From Centroberyx gerrardi (Eukaryota > Chordata > Actinopteri > Beryciformes > Berycidae), in NCBI RefSeq assembly GCF_048128805.1, contig NC_136005.1:8217504-8281503 (forward strand): a DNA stretch of 64,000 bases, given 5' to 3'. Below are positions 34,301-49,300 of the stretch, piece after piece. The stretch's first letter is position 1; each line of letters starts with the position of its first letter. The position numbers and the translations under genes are program-made. Below the pieces are notes generated by a model, which did not search any database, was not told where the DNA came from, and was given only the letters and a program-made list of their open reading frames with translations.

Positions 34301-37300
34301 GTTGGTAACTGTTCTAAATCCAAAGTGCCACATGCGCAGCCTGGCCTACTCCCCTCCTGCTTGGGGAGGGAAGGGTGGGGGGGCGGTTGGTTTACAGTTC
34401 TTCGCCGGCCTCTCAGCTGCCGCCGCCCGTCAACCTCGCTCTCAGTCTGACACACTTCTACCGCTGGCAGCCATGACGCTGCTCAGGGACGACCAGGTGT
34501 CTCTCTCCCTCTGTCTCCCCCTCCCTCACTGCTCGCCTGGCGGTGGAGGAATTCCTTCCATTCAACCTCTACGTAATTGATGTTCCTGTTTTGCTATCGC
34601 TGAGCATTTAATAGGCTGTACATTAGGTCAACCCTCTCTGACTCAGTGTCTCTGATTTGGGTGTGACACAGCTTTTCAAGAAGGCCATCTCTGGACAGGA
34701 CGGTTCTTGCTGACGTCCATTTTGGATCGCCCCTCCCCTTTCTCTGCATCATCTCCTATTAGCGTTGATACGACTGCAGACATGTATGAATCTGCGGCCG
34801 TCTCCATACCAGTCCGATGATCTAATCAGCCAGCCAGCCGCTCACCTCAGATGTTACCATGAAACCAGCGGGCACAACAACAATGCCGGCGGGGCTTGCC
34901 GAACGGATAACCTCTGATCCTGTTTCTCATGAGTCATTACACAACTTTAGGCTGGGGTGAAGAACGGACAACTGTATATGGAGAGTAAATCAAGAGAAGG
35001 CTGTAATGAACCGTCAACTTTGATAATCTACATCGGCTTCGGCCAAGTTTGATATCGTTTTGATAATTTTGTTTAAATTTGTGATCTATAATGAACAGCG
35101 CTTTGTTGGACGAAATCTTGCAATATGCATTCAGTTAACATGTAACGTCCCACCCTTATCTCATGTGACACTCTTATCCAAAGCTTATACAATAATACGG
35201 GTCATAGGTAGGACGTCCTGAACCTGTAAGGTCACAGGTTCAAACCCTGCAACAGCTAGTGTGTCTTGTCGAAGTTTCCTTGAGCAACACGCTAAATCCT
35301 TACCTACTGACTCATTGTAAGCTTGATAAGAGTGTGAGCTAATTGCTTTAAATATAAATGTAAATCATGTTTTCCAGTGAGGGCATCACCAACGTCTCAT
35401 GATGCCATCCTCTCAAAATATAATATAGGAAGATGTCACTGCGTGTTTTTGTTGTTCAAGGATTCATCTTTGTATTCACTGAATCATTAAGACTGATGTG
35501 ATATTGAATAAAGTAACAGAAAATAGCATAAAATAATATAATATTTATCAGAGGTGAACAAAGTCAAACACTCCCCAGTTGGAAAAGGATTGAAGGACTG
35601 TTCGACCCCTCTGCCACCCAAGAGGAAATGTGTTGCTGCATCTTCAGAAAAGAGCCTTAACAACAGAACATGGCATTTTTATTATTTTGATAACGTTTAT
35701 TTTGGACAAAATATCATTCACTACATGCTCAAAACAAGCAAACAAACAAAAGTACATAAAACGGTGGCTGTAACATGTTAATTTCTTGCCTTGACGTTGA
35801 GTGACAGGAACAATGTCAGTCAGTGGTGTTTTCAGCATCAGTCCCTGTCTAACGGCAACTGAATGAATGTGTGCTTCCTCCCTTTAGATTTAGAGCTAAA
35901 CCGTGATTTTAATGGCGAGGACTATGAGTATGAGGATGAGGCCAAGCTCGTCATATTCCCAGACCACTACGAGATCCCCTTACCAAATATTGAGGAGTTG
36001 CCTGCGCTGGTCAGTGAGTTGGTGCTGCACAGGCTCCGTGTGTTTCCATGCATGTTGGAGGGAAGGTGCACATCAGTGATTCCCCTGATACTGAATTTCA
36101 TTTGTTTAGGTTTAACTGAGATGCACATCAGAGTTTCCCCTCCCAATGATTAGGTGGGTCGGGTCACCCCTACCTTCAGGAGCTGTCGGTCTATGGAAGT
36201 ATATTTCCATTAAAACAAATTGTACGTAAACCCAAGGTTGTGAAATGGTTCAAAACGAATCTGAAAACCCAAAGTCAGTTCTGTAAATCTATAAACCAGA
36301 ATGTAACCCGTGGTTTACAAATGAAATCCTTAACTTCCGACTACGAGTGACTATTTATGCCTTCACTTCTCATTTTGCATCTCCGTTTATACGTTTACAG
36401 ATTCTGTTTTTACATCCCATTCTTTTTTTTTTTTTAAATCCCAGCATTTTCCTTTCCAGTTATGACTACTTCCTGTTGTAGTTTTTCCTGAGGATTGTAC
36501 CTGCAAAACACAAGTTGCAATCCTGTATATAGATTTACAGAATTGACTTTGGGTTTTCAGATTTGTTTTTCGCCATTCAACCATTTCTCAATCTTGAGTT
36601 TTGATGGAAATATACGTCCATATCAGCCCACCTAAAACTATTTCATTTGTATCCGTTTCGATGGAGAATTGTAGTTTCCCACCGTCTAAATGCTGTTTCA
36701 GAGGCTTTTCCACCCTGCCAAGAAAACTAATTCTGGGGGAAACACTGGTGCGCTTATAAGTATCACTTCTGGCTCTATATTGTAGTGCTTGCATGGAGTT
36801 CAGTGTTTTGGTGCGTAAGAGAAGACTGTCTTCACTCTTGGCTTTAGTAGCGCAGTACGCACTTCTACAGTATGACGCTTCTTTTTGGCATGCTGTGGTT
36901 TTTTGTTTGTTGAAGTTATTTTATGCATGCATAATTTCATGTTGTGTCGATGTACAAATTGTGCTGTTCTGCATAATTTATTGCACATCTCCTGGGAAAC
37001 ACCTGGTGCTGGAGGAGTGACGCTAGATTTGGTGATTTATCTGAAAATGTCATGCATGGTTATTCTGCTTGCTTCTGGAGTTCTGGCAAGGTAGAAATGT
37101 TGCTATTTTACCGAATGCCGCCCTCTCCTCTTACGCCAGATCAGTCGCTCATGTCGTACAGCTTCATATTATCGGTGTCCTGCATGAACCTCATACCTCC
37201 AGTTTTGCCCTTTTTCATTTACAGATGACATTTATGTGTATAAAAATGTTATGCTCCCATAGCCGTTCCAAGCTTGTGAAAATATATTCTAAAATGTGGA

Positions 37301-40300
37301 AAATACACTGATATTAATGGTCAATTCAACCAGTTTTCTTAATCCCTGAAAAATTGTGTTTTCTTTGAGATACAAGACACTGATGATATATTTTCAGCAT
37401 GACTTGATCCACACTTAATGCAGTTGATTTCTGTCTCTGCGTCCAGGTGACTATAGCCTGCGACGCAGTGCTCAACGCACCGTCGGCCTACAAGAAGCAG
37501 GATCCTGAATCGTGGGAGGAGGAGATCCAGGTGTCCAGACATGCCAGGAGCCTCAGACAGCAGGACAACGGGGTCAGGATCCCACCCAGGTACTGTAGGA
37601 CACAAGCCACACCACTCTGGTACGACACCATGCGAGCCTGGACTGCTTGGTCAGCGGTTAACAGTGTTTTCAAGGAACATTCCTCTGTTGGAGGAGCTGC
37701 AACAAAAGGAAAGATTGCAACATTATCACCTTCTTTCTTTCTAACTTCTTTCACTCAGCACTTGGGTTAACCTTTCTGATATACCCTGATTACTGAAAGC
37801 ATATCTTCATTATCATGATTGGGATGAGCAAGCACTCAACAGTACTTTGAAGGAAAAAGAGTTCCTTAAATGAAGTTACAAAAAAAAACTTAATCAGCCA
37901 AAAGTGGTAAATAAGCTTTACTTCTGATATAATACTGTATATCCATTTATCTAAAGCACCATTCAGTGCCATAAGTGCATGAACATTATCATGGGTTCGG
38001 TTCAATTCAATCACAGAGGGGATTGAATTCCTATCCCTGGCAGTATTAGTGCCATGCTTTGGATATTTAACTACACTAATATGTTAAAACATTTAATTTC
38101 AAAGCCATGAAAATGTTTTAAAAATTTGTTTGAAATATACTCTATTTTGTGTGTTTGGATGCGTTTTCCTGCTCTTTACATTTTCTATCTAGACTCTGTA
38201 GAATTCCAATCAAAATGCAAGTCTGACCACTTCCACACCTGGGTTGTGAGCAAAATCCAATTTTTGTCACTCAGTGAGTCCTGGCATGATTGGATGATTA
38301 AAAAAAATAAATGAAATGACAATCATAAGAGTGTGTGTCTCTCTGCTGGCAGCGGCTGGAAGTGTCAGAAGTGCGAGATGAGAGAGAACCTGTGGCTGAA
38401 CCTGACAGACGGAGCGGTGCTCTGCGGGAAATGGTTCTTTGACGGGAGCGGAGGCAACGGCCACGCGCTGGAGCACTACAGAGAGACCAACTTCCCCCTG
38501 GCTGTCAAACTGGACACCATCACCCCAGATGGAGCAGGTCTGCCGCAGATGACCCGTTACTTTTTTTCCCCTATTGTTTCACAAGTACAGAATCAGAGCT
38601 ACAAAACGGTGTTAAGATTGATATTCTAGATATATGTAGGGATGTGAAGATGAGGGATTCAAAAGAAAAAGTGGTGATAACACTGTCAGCAACTGTGAAT
38701 TGAATTGTATCAGTACTGTTTTCTCCAGTAAAGAGATTTGACAGAGATTGAGATTGTGGATCAGTTTCCTTCAGAGTGTTGTGGTTTTACAAACACAAAG
38801 TAAAGTTTTGGCAAGGTTCCTCTTAATTTCACATCTGAAAATCCACTTTTAAGAGAGGAATTGTTGCTGTAATTTGTCACATTTTGGTAATGTTTCACTA
38901 TTACTTCCACTATTTCGGATGCCATTTAGCTAAGATAATCTTTCATGATTTTAAGAAGGTATAAATAGTGATTCTTAAGTTTTTATGAACTGCAAAATTT
39001 ATGTAGCAGCGGTTTTGACTTAATTGGCTGTAAATTCAATTTCTGGAATATGTTATGGTGGACTGGCTGACAAGAAAATGTTATCATGTTTAACTCTCAG
39101 TCCGGTTCAACTCTCACTCTTTAAATCAGCTTAAACATGTGGCTAACTGGTGTTTTGGTTTGACTTTCCCTCAGATGTCTATTCGTTTGAGGAGGAAGAA
39201 GCTGTGCTGGACCCCCATATATCAGAACATTTATCACACTTTGGAATAGACATGCTACAGATGCAGCAAAGAGTAAGTTGACGTGTCTGTGCAGGATTTA
39301 TCAATAAGCTGCTTTAATATCACATAATATATCTGTTTGTAAATACCAAACTAAAACAACAGTTAACGGCATCTTGATGGACAACCAAGGCCTCTACCAT
39401 AAAGTCTTCACACCCAGCTCTCCTCTCTCCCCCTCCAGACAGAGAACGGCCACCACACGGACAACAACGCCCGGCCGCGGGTCAGCGAGTGGGAGGTGAT
39501 CCAGGAGGCGGGTATGAAGCTGAAGGCGGTGTACGGCTCCGGTTACACAGGCATGAAAAACCTGGGCAACAGCTGCTACCTGGGAACGGTAATGCAGGTC
39601 CTCTTCAGCATCCCAGAGTTCCAGAGGATGTGAGTACAAGCTGCAGTGAGGCTTCGCTAGATGGAAAGCATAATATTAATAATAATAAACTTTATTTTCT
39701 TTTCAAAACTTAGTTACAAAGTGCTTTACAACAAGAAAAAGAGTAAAAAAAATAAATAAAACATCATATGAGATAAAGGACTTAAAAATGGAAAAAGAAC
39801 ACCATCTAAAAAAAGGAATACAATAAAATACGTATATTTTGTATATGTATATGTATTTTGTAATGTTTTCCCCCTCTGAATATTGTGATTGCGATATGAA
39901 TTGCCTTACACAAGGACACAGCTTTTTCTACATAATTTCATTTGTAGCACTTCAATGAAAAGATTACGATTTTCTCCAACATGCAGTGTGATTTGCAGGC
40001 TGCAAAGCACCAAAATACCTTGCTTAGGGAGCGGACTGAAATGCATTTCCCTTTAAGCAAAATAATGCAGCTACTTGAGATTGTCAATTGCCAAATGGGG
40101 AAATTTTAAATTGCAATAGTCGGTGTTCCAGCTTCGATTTGTTCTTTATTAGAGTTATGGAAGGGGAAGATATCCAGGCATGTTCTCATTGGGTAAAAAC
40201 CTTGGAAAAAAACACGAGTACTGTGTTTCTGTAATGATGGTGATCTGTGAATTTAAGCTTCTTCTGCTTTTGCATGAATTGTAAGTAGCTCTGGATAAAT

Positions 40301-43300
40301 GTGGAACTTAATGCATAGTGTAACACTAAATCGATGCATAGAAAACTGATTTTGTGCCATTGAAATATTTCACTTTCACATGTAATAACATCACCAGCTG
40401 AAGGTGGTAGTATCTTCTCAGCAGCGCCACGTGTTTTTCCGTGGGTCTTGTGTTTCCGTGTGGCGTCCCATGTGCTCCGTCTGAGGTGAGCGGTTGACAT
40501 GTGTTTGGCTCTCTAGGTATGTGGGCAATCTTCAGAGGATATACGACTATTCGCCCCTCGACCCCAGCCAGGACTTTGCCACACAAATGTAAGTGATTCC
40601 AACGTTACATAATGTGATGTTGTAATACGCAAACATGTGATGGTCCTTTCCAACGACTGTCACGTATGAAAAATTGAGATATTGAGATATTTTATGAGTA
40701 AATACTGCAGATGTGCATTTTATTATGAATACACTTTTGAATGACTATGAAAGGACAGTACAGCTTTAGTAATAAATGTGTTGTCATATAAAAGCGGGCC
40801 AAAATTAGGTTTTGTATATGAATTTCAGTGAAGCCAACAAATAATGCAGCTTGTATTGGGTTAAAACCGTTTTTTCCCCCAGTAATTTTCTGGTAAATAT
40901 TTTGTCATGGAAGCCAACATGTCACTAGAAGCCAGTCAGGCAGTTCAGTCACATCTGTCAGCTGCAATGTGAGCATGTTGAGAACGATGCTGAGGCCAAG
41001 ATGAAAGGTAAGTCGGGTCTTAGCTAGGCAGGTAATGAATATCAGTTGTTAAGCCGCAGAGTGTTCTCATGTACCGAGGCTCGCTGCCAGACAAACATGT
41101 TTATAACTTTCACTATTCTTATTGGATAGAGCCTGTCACCACTAATCAAGTAGTTGATTATAAGATGAAAGATCGAATACGTTTGCTCTTGGACAAGCAT
41201 GTACAACGGGAATGCGACTGAATGATATTTGACTGGTAAATTCTGAAATGTTTGCTCTGACGAGTGAAGGCACTTTGATGTCATCCATGGTGTTTTCTTT
41301 GGAAATAGGGTGCCTGTTTAGGGCGGCGGTGTAATTGTTCATATCCAAGAAAAGCAGGGGAAAAAAGGACAGAAATCACAAGACCGAAACAAAACTGAGA
41401 CTGACTTTGTGTTCTAATGTTTACGCTTTCCCTCTGTCCGGCAGGGCTAAACTGGGTTACGGACTGCTCTCAGGCCAGTTCTCCAAACCACCCATGAAAT
41501 CTGAGCTCATTGAACAGGTGATGAAAGAAGAATACAAGGTATTAGACTGGGTATGTCCAGCTCCCAATCTGGGTCCATAACCGACGGAAGCATGTGAATA
41601 CTGAGTGGTAGCAACATTAGTCTTGTTGACTTGATGAAGCAAACTGTTTGGGGTTGTTAAGACAGAGTTGAAGAGTTTTAGCCTGCTGGTTTGCAGTTTT
41701 CCCCAAGTCCAAATGCTATTCTAAGTCTTTTCAGAATTCATCTGTGTTATTAATACATTTTAGTATGCATACCTTTTCATTGTTGTGATAGCTGCAGATG
41801 AGTTGATAGAAACAAAGGAAAATGTGATTTTAAGACACATTGTCAAACTTTATTATGCTCTGACCTTTTTCAATTAGTCTTAAAATAGCTGTTGGCTGCG
41901 GTCCCAAATGTACTGCTCAGACTGCTTTTGAACACAACTAGTCACAGCTCTAATAGTGTGTTTTGCTCTCATGCCCCACATCACTGCTTTATTTTGCTGC
42001 AAGAAAACATTTCATGTTATCTGTAGTTGATAACTGTATGCCCTACATTACTTCCTGTCCTCTCTTAATTTCCTTCACAGACAATTGATGGATTTGTTTT
42101 TCTGACATTTCCTCATGTATTTTGCTTCACTAATTTGAATGGGCACGATGTGAAATCATGGCCTTTCCAACCACATAATGCACAACTGCCAGGAAATTAG
42201 AAGAGCAAAGCCATTAAAGCCTAATGGGCCCCAGCCCCTGGTCTATAAGCCCCAGGCTTCCTTTAGGCCTTACCAGCCTCGGTAATTGATAGGGCCGAGC
42301 TGTGATCCTGCACTTCCTCCATATGTGAGGGCGGAGTCAGGTTTGGACACATATTGACAGCTGGGTGGAACATTGCACGGCAGGATGTAGTGGAGTGGGG
42401 CTTGTGTCGGCATACTGTGTTCAGTTTGTACCAAGGCAACATTACATATTTTTCATTCATGTGGATTTGAAGTATTTGAAGTAGGGCTGAACAATTAATC
42501 GAAATTTTATCGAAATCGCAATATGGCCTACTGCAATTTTCAAATCGCAGGAGGTGCAATATTTATTAAAGGCGAAATGTGTGTCAAAATACCATTTTAA
42601 ATTAAATATTGTCGTGCTGCAGAGATGTCCTGGCCTACACATCATATTCTACAGACTTAAGAAAATATCTTTGTTTGGTACAGATCCCCGCAAAAATCAC
42701 ACCATAATCATTTTAATACATTTTTCAATGAAAATGAGAATAATGATGTAAAAATTATTGCCAACAAGTCTCGTCCATGTAGCCGGTGCCCAATGCAGCC
42801 ATGTCCCAGCAGCCACAGAAATCCATTGTATTAAAAAAATGGTTAAAAACACATCAAAGAGCCATGCCGTTGCTCTGGGCAACATATTTCATCATCACGA
42901 TGCACCGGGCCAGCCGACTTTTTCCTCAAACAACTTAATAAGCCGGCTGTAAACACGTTTGCGATCTCAGGAAAGTAGTTCCGTAGCTCCGAAAATAGTC
43001 CCCGGCGTGACTTTTCGTGGTAACAGTTAGCGATTTTTAAAATTGAAACTATGTCTTTGTGAGCTGTTTTTCAAGGTTTTTAGCTTACAATTGGAGCCAA
43101 TGACTTCCGGGTTGACGGCTAAAAACGGTACGTGGGAAGTCAGAAAGTAACGGGAGTAGAGCAAATGCATTGTTGATTTTGTTATTTTCATAGGATTTGT
43201 TGACGGTAAGCAATGCATTAAAAAAACACCAGCCTTATCCTTTAAGTTGGATTTGCAATCACATTTTTACAGCACAGAAACTCCTTTTGCAATCACAGAC

Positions 43301-46300
43301 TGCCAATGTAAAGACCCTCAGGCTAGCATGAAGACTGCTCGTGTTTGGAGAGGAAACTTTTGGAGCATGAAAGTTTGTTGTCTTTGCTAGTGTTGTTTTT
43401 ATATATTGACTTTAGGCAACTTTAAGAGGTGGCTGATGCCGTCAGTGCAGCATGTGATGGGCACTCATAAAAGAAGAGAGCTACTCGGGATATTTTTTAT
43501 TCCCTTCCCTTCCCTTAAATATTCAACCTTGAGCACTGCAATGTTCCTCACCAGGCAGACAGCTAAACCTGACGAGATTTGTTCTCCTCCCTCCAAGCCC
43601 TTTAAGAACCAATAAAACCAGAAGGCTTTGCATCTTTTTAATGAAAACTCCAGTTGCAGCTATACTCATAGCAGCCATATTTCCAGGGGATGCACTGATA
43701 ACACTTTTTCATTGCAGATACCATTTCTGGGTACTAAACTTTAAGTATCGGCCAAGTTCTGATCCATTACTTTTACTCGACAGCATAGGCTTGAACCGTT
43801 AATTTTGGGATCATTGGATAAAATGGTTGAGATGTAATCCATTTTATCCATTCAGGGGATCTAAGACCCTTCAGAAGACGCTTCAAGTCACTCCTCATGG
43901 ATTTCTGACACATTACACGCAGCTCTTCATATTGGATTTTAGTATTCTCCGATACAGAGACCCTGTTTAGCCTGGTATTGGCCAGACACCGGGTACCACT
44001 ATCAGTTTGTAATATTCACTGGTGGTTTGTTTTGTCTTATACTTCCCTCTGAGACAGGTGATTGGTCATGCACAGTGAGTGTGTGTGACGCCCAATGTTC
44101 TCGTTCCAGCACCAGCAGAAGGGCGTCTCTCCCAGGATGTTCAAGTCTCTGGTCAGCAAAGGCCACCCCGAGTTTTCCTCTAACAGACAGCAAGACGCCC
44201 ACGAGTTTCTCCTGCACATCATCAACCTGGTGGAGGTGAGTGGAGCCTGCCAAGTCAAAGTATTTCTTTCACATTATTAAACAAGAATCTTTATAAGTGA
44301 ACGACAGGTGATTGTAATTGAACAAAAGCTACAGCCAGTGAGCTGTGTTTATGTTGAGGAGCCATATCGGTACACATGTAACATCATGAGAAAACCATTC
44401 ATACCCAAGGAACAATATTTGAGGATTAGACTTTGACATGTACAGACTTACACTGATTTGGTTGATCCATTTTGTGTTGAGCTAGAAAATATATGTCACT
44501 GCAATGTCTGTGATATGCCAATGACTAGACTTTGGATATCAGTAACTGTGTTGTTTTGTTGTATCATGAGTTGATTTGGACTGGTTGTGTTCAGGGGCAA
44601 AATGTTTGCAGCTTAGGTAAGTGTTTGAGTCACCAAACTATTATTTGGAGTTGGTGTCAGGATTTGTTCACTACATTATGTTGCCAAAACCTTCAAGTGT
44701 TCTAGCAGGGTGAGGCAGGGTGAATAAATGACTGCAGGCTATTAGGTTAGTAATCTAAAAACATTATTTTTCTTAGATCAGCCTACATAGTGTGATAAAT
44801 GTAAGATCAGTCTTACACAATCATAAAATCAACTTCTATCAATGAGAAAATTGATTGGCATAAATTAGAAGTTCAATGCTTTTAATTTATTGATGTGATT
44901 TGCAACAGTAGTGCACATGATACTCATATCCTGTATACATTTGTATCCGTTTTATTCTGAAAACGAGATAAATGCCATTTGAAAAAAAATGACATTTACT
45001 CGTGTGTTTTATAAAATATGGACTGAGTTTTAATTAGCAGATCTTTTACAAAATGGATATATCAAGTTTTGGAATTAAATTATTTACATGTGCATGTGAA
45101 CATCTGGCTACATTTGAATGATCTTCAACAGTTCCCATCAAGTGGTGTTCACTGGGAGATAATGTAAAGTAAATGAATACTATAAACACACAACAGGAAG
45201 AGAGGCTGCCAAAAAAACTGGTTCCCCTTAAATTTACGACCCTATAAATTCTGGCTGTATGCTCTGATGAAAGTCCCTTGACTGAAAGCTTAGCTTCCAA
45301 ATTAAAGTGGAACACTGCACTGACTTAAGTTTGCAGGTATCTCCTCTTGTTTTGTTATTATCCAGCACCTTAACAAAAATTGCCTAGCTGGATAAGCGGT
45401 AGTCTTCTCTTGATTGGCCACTATAGATTCAAAACTGTTTCACAAAATGGCTGGGTTGTGTCCGACCCCTGACACACATGAGCAGGGGGCGGGGGGGGGG
45501 GGACTGTTTTCGACGAAAGACAGCACACTGTCTCCTCGGTTTGGTAGACACACACTGGTGCTCTGAAGTGACTTTCTCAACCGGGTTATATATAGCTCAC
45601 CCCTATCTGTTACACAGGGAGGCCAGATAATGCTTCCTATTCTGCCTCAGCCTCAGCGGACGCGCTCAGACTCGGACCCGCCGCTTCGTGTCGTTGAGAA
45701 CAACAAAACAAACCGCCCAGATTCTGCCTCGCTTTCCCCACAGCCGTCGAAAAAACCCTGTAGTCCCTGAGCAAGAACTTGGTTTGTCTGAAAAAGGCCC
45801 TCAATCTTTTTTTTTCCCCTCTCCCCCCTTAGTGTACTTGCAGGCATCTACAGCTGTCTGCGATCTAGATGCTGAGTTAGTTCGCCAGACATAGACAGAA
45901 CCTGACTGAAGCCACCATCAGCAACTTCTCGAATACTTGCCCAGAGTAAAATTATAACTTGTGTATTTCTATAGCCGCTTAGAATAGACGGGCTGGGCTG
46001 CCTAGAGGCCGCCATGCAAGCCGGTGTGTTAAATCGTGCTGCCATCCCTCATCATGGTCTTCAAATAAACACAGCCGAAACCTCAATGACCCCTGCTGTT
46101 CGGAAGCGGTGAGATGACACGGAGGCTTTTAATGATATTAAAATGCCTGCGGCTCTGAAAAAAAGATGTAACACACTCAATTATGGAAATATGGCTAATT
46201 GGAGCACCGTTTCTGTTTTGCGATTTTCCAAGTTGCAGAGTTGCGTCTGCATTATAAATGAGTGTATTAAGAGATCTGGGTCAAACAGTGGTTGCGTTGC

Positions 46301-49300
46301 TGTAATGCCAGGCAAGTGTAATAGACCACAGCAAAGAATAGCATGTAGATAGAGTTGCATTTCAAACCTAGGTCTGTCATGTTTATATCTGTCGCTTGAG
46401 TCCAACATATTCTAATAGATTCACTGATATGGTTTTTTTGCAGGCCAATACCAATATTTTTGACTTGAAGCTGCGAATAGACGATATTTTGTGCCGATAT
46501 TCAACATGTTATATTTTGACCATTTGCAAGTTTTCAGTGTTGACCCCAAAATTTTATTCTTGTCGGCAGGGAAAAACCTCTGAAACAGCAGTAACACCAT
46601 GGGATGCTTCAATTCAATTCAATTCAATTCAATAAATCTTTATTGTCCCCGGAGGGCAATTCTGGTGCAGCATAAAAAACATGGGAGAAACATACTGTAC
46701 ATACAACAACAACAAAAACACTATAAACAGCAAGTAATAGCAAACATCAAGTTAGCAAAGTGCAATGAGTATAAAAAAGTGCAAGTAGTAGAATATGCAA
46801 AGTGCAACAATAAAAGGTGGACTATAGTTGATGGTTGATGGCAGCAATTGCCTTAGGAATGAAGGAGCCTTGAGCTCTGGAGCTCCTGAGCCTGGGGACC
46901 CTGTACCTCCGCCTTGAGGGCAGAAGGTGGAACTCCTGGTGCAAGGGGTGGGACGGGTCGGCCAGGATGGAGGTGGCCTTTCTGACCAGATGTCTGTTGT
47001 ACAGAGCGGAGAGACTGAGCTGGGACACCCCTGTAATCTTAGAGCAGGTGTTCACCACTCTCTGTAGCTTTGTCTTGCTCCTCACTTTAAGATTCCCAAA
47101 CCAGATATGCTAAAACTCTTCTTTGAAACCTGTGCTATCAGATTGTTATAGGTGGCTTGGCAGCTCTTTAACCCCTTGAACTCTGATTTCCCCCTTAAAT
47201 TGTCCCTTAAGTAGCTTCATAGTTAGAAATGTGTTTTTCCATATTGTATGACAATGTCACATATTCTGTATCCGCTTGTTCCAAAGGTTCAGGAACCTTC
47301 ATCATATCAGTGGTGGACCATGATTTCCAATATATTATTATTATAAGGCCAATATCGGCCCAATATATCATCAAACTGATATATGGTTCTAACCGTATTG
47401 TTGATATTCAAACCCACCCCCTCTTGCTGTCTCTCCAGAGGAACAGCGCGGGTTCGGAGAATCCCAGCGACGTCTTCCGCTTCCTGGTGGAGGAGCGTGT
47501 TCAGTGCTGTCAGTCCCGCCGGGTGCGCTACGCTCAGCGGGTGGACTACCTCATCCAGCTGCCGGCCCCCATCGAGGCCGCCAGCAATCGAGGTAAAAGA
47601 CCCCACACACACACACACACACACACCCCCACCCACAGCTGGAAGCCACAGCTGCTGTTGGGCCGGAGCAGCTGGCTCAGGTGGGATGAGCCCCCGGGAG
47701 AATCAGCAGGTCCTCATCTGAAAGGGCATGGAGGGTCCTGAGGTGCTGGATCGATAGTGAAGTCGGGGGGTGTCTGTGTCTAACAGCAACTGCATATGAC
47801 TTTGATGATAATGAGTGTATTCTTATTACAAAGTCTTGGTTTGACTTAATACACACCATGGCATCCTATCCTATCCTCACTGTGTGTTGGCTGATTGCTC
47901 TTCAATCATTAGTTGAAAAATGTCAATATTTAAAGGTTTACATTTTTAAACATCAATGTATCATTGTCAAATTAATTGTGATACCTTGTTATAATGATTG
48001 TAAACAAATGAGACCATGGTGGAGACGACTGGCAGCCTCTATCTCACATCAGTGGTATTTTTAGTGCTAGTGTTTCTCAAAATTAAGACCACATTTCCCA
48101 TAAACCCCTGTTGCAAAGAGGATGTTGCTACTTGTCCCTCCTCTCTGGCGTTTCTCTTTCAGTTTACTGCAGAGGATGTTGGAAGTGATTTTTCCCATCA
48201 GCCTTTCATTCATTCCACCATCTGCTATTGTGAGAAACTCTGAAAGTTTTAGCTCTGTTTTGCTCTGGAAGAACGGCACACTTTCCCATGAAATTTGGCC
48301 CAATGGCACACAATGTAAAATGCAGTGTAGAGGCTGGTGGTGGTGGCCTTGGTTTACAGTAATTATACTGTCTCAAAATTAATGTGGTAATTATTGATGT
48401 AAAGGTGCTCCATGTAGCACCTTTAATTTTGAAATTACTGGATATTATGGCGTGTTGTGGATGTTAACCCTTGTTATATTGCATTATATTGCATTATGTT
48501 TGCATTCTACCAGAGGAGCTGCTGGCATACGAGGCCAAGAGGAAGGATGCAGAGGAGAACATGCGGGCCCCTCCGGAGCCGGTGAGGGCCCGGATCCCCT
48601 TCACCGCCTGCCTGCAGGCCTTCACCGAGCCGGAGAACGTCCCCGATTTCTGGAGCTCAGCGCTGCAGGCCAAGTCAGCTGGAATCAAGTAAGCAAGGCC
48701 CACCTGCACCTGCAAGCACTATTCTACACCTGCATGTCTGTACATCATCTCACGCCTTTAAGTTCTAAGCAATGGCCTTTTTAAAAGTTTTGTTAGTTTC
48801 TTCTAAATTCCGAAGACTCCTTTTTCTCTAAATGTTTGTCCCTTTCTCTCCAGGACGTCCCGTTTTGCCTCCTTCCCAGAGTATCTGGTTGTGCAGATCA
48901 AGAAATTCACATTTGGGGTTGACTGGGTGCCAAAGAAACTAGGTAACTGACTGAAGAGCTATCTAACTAAACCCACAATACACAGTTAGCTGAATCATTG
49001 TTGTAGTGTTTCTCAGTACATTGCATATAACTCATTACATTCTTCCGCATTGGACTGTGGTCATATTAGCAATATGGCTTTTGCCGAGATCTAAGAGGAA
49101 GTAAAAGCGTTCACTGATTGTCTTTCATTACCCACCAACTTCTCAGAATGCGGTGACTCAGTATTATTACTGTTTTAATTCTGTGAACGCCCAGCAGAGG
49201 GCAGCATCACACTGTGATTCAAATATTTGTCTACCCCATCTATTGCTTCACCTGTGCTTTTTGGACACACCATCTGCCCCACCCCTCACCCCACCCATCC

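Noticed and set aside
47229-47741. 170-codon open frame on the + strand
   Set aside because: It is the correct frame of usp13 exon 12 (47439-47592) extended into both introns and a CA repeat; only the exon part is coding.
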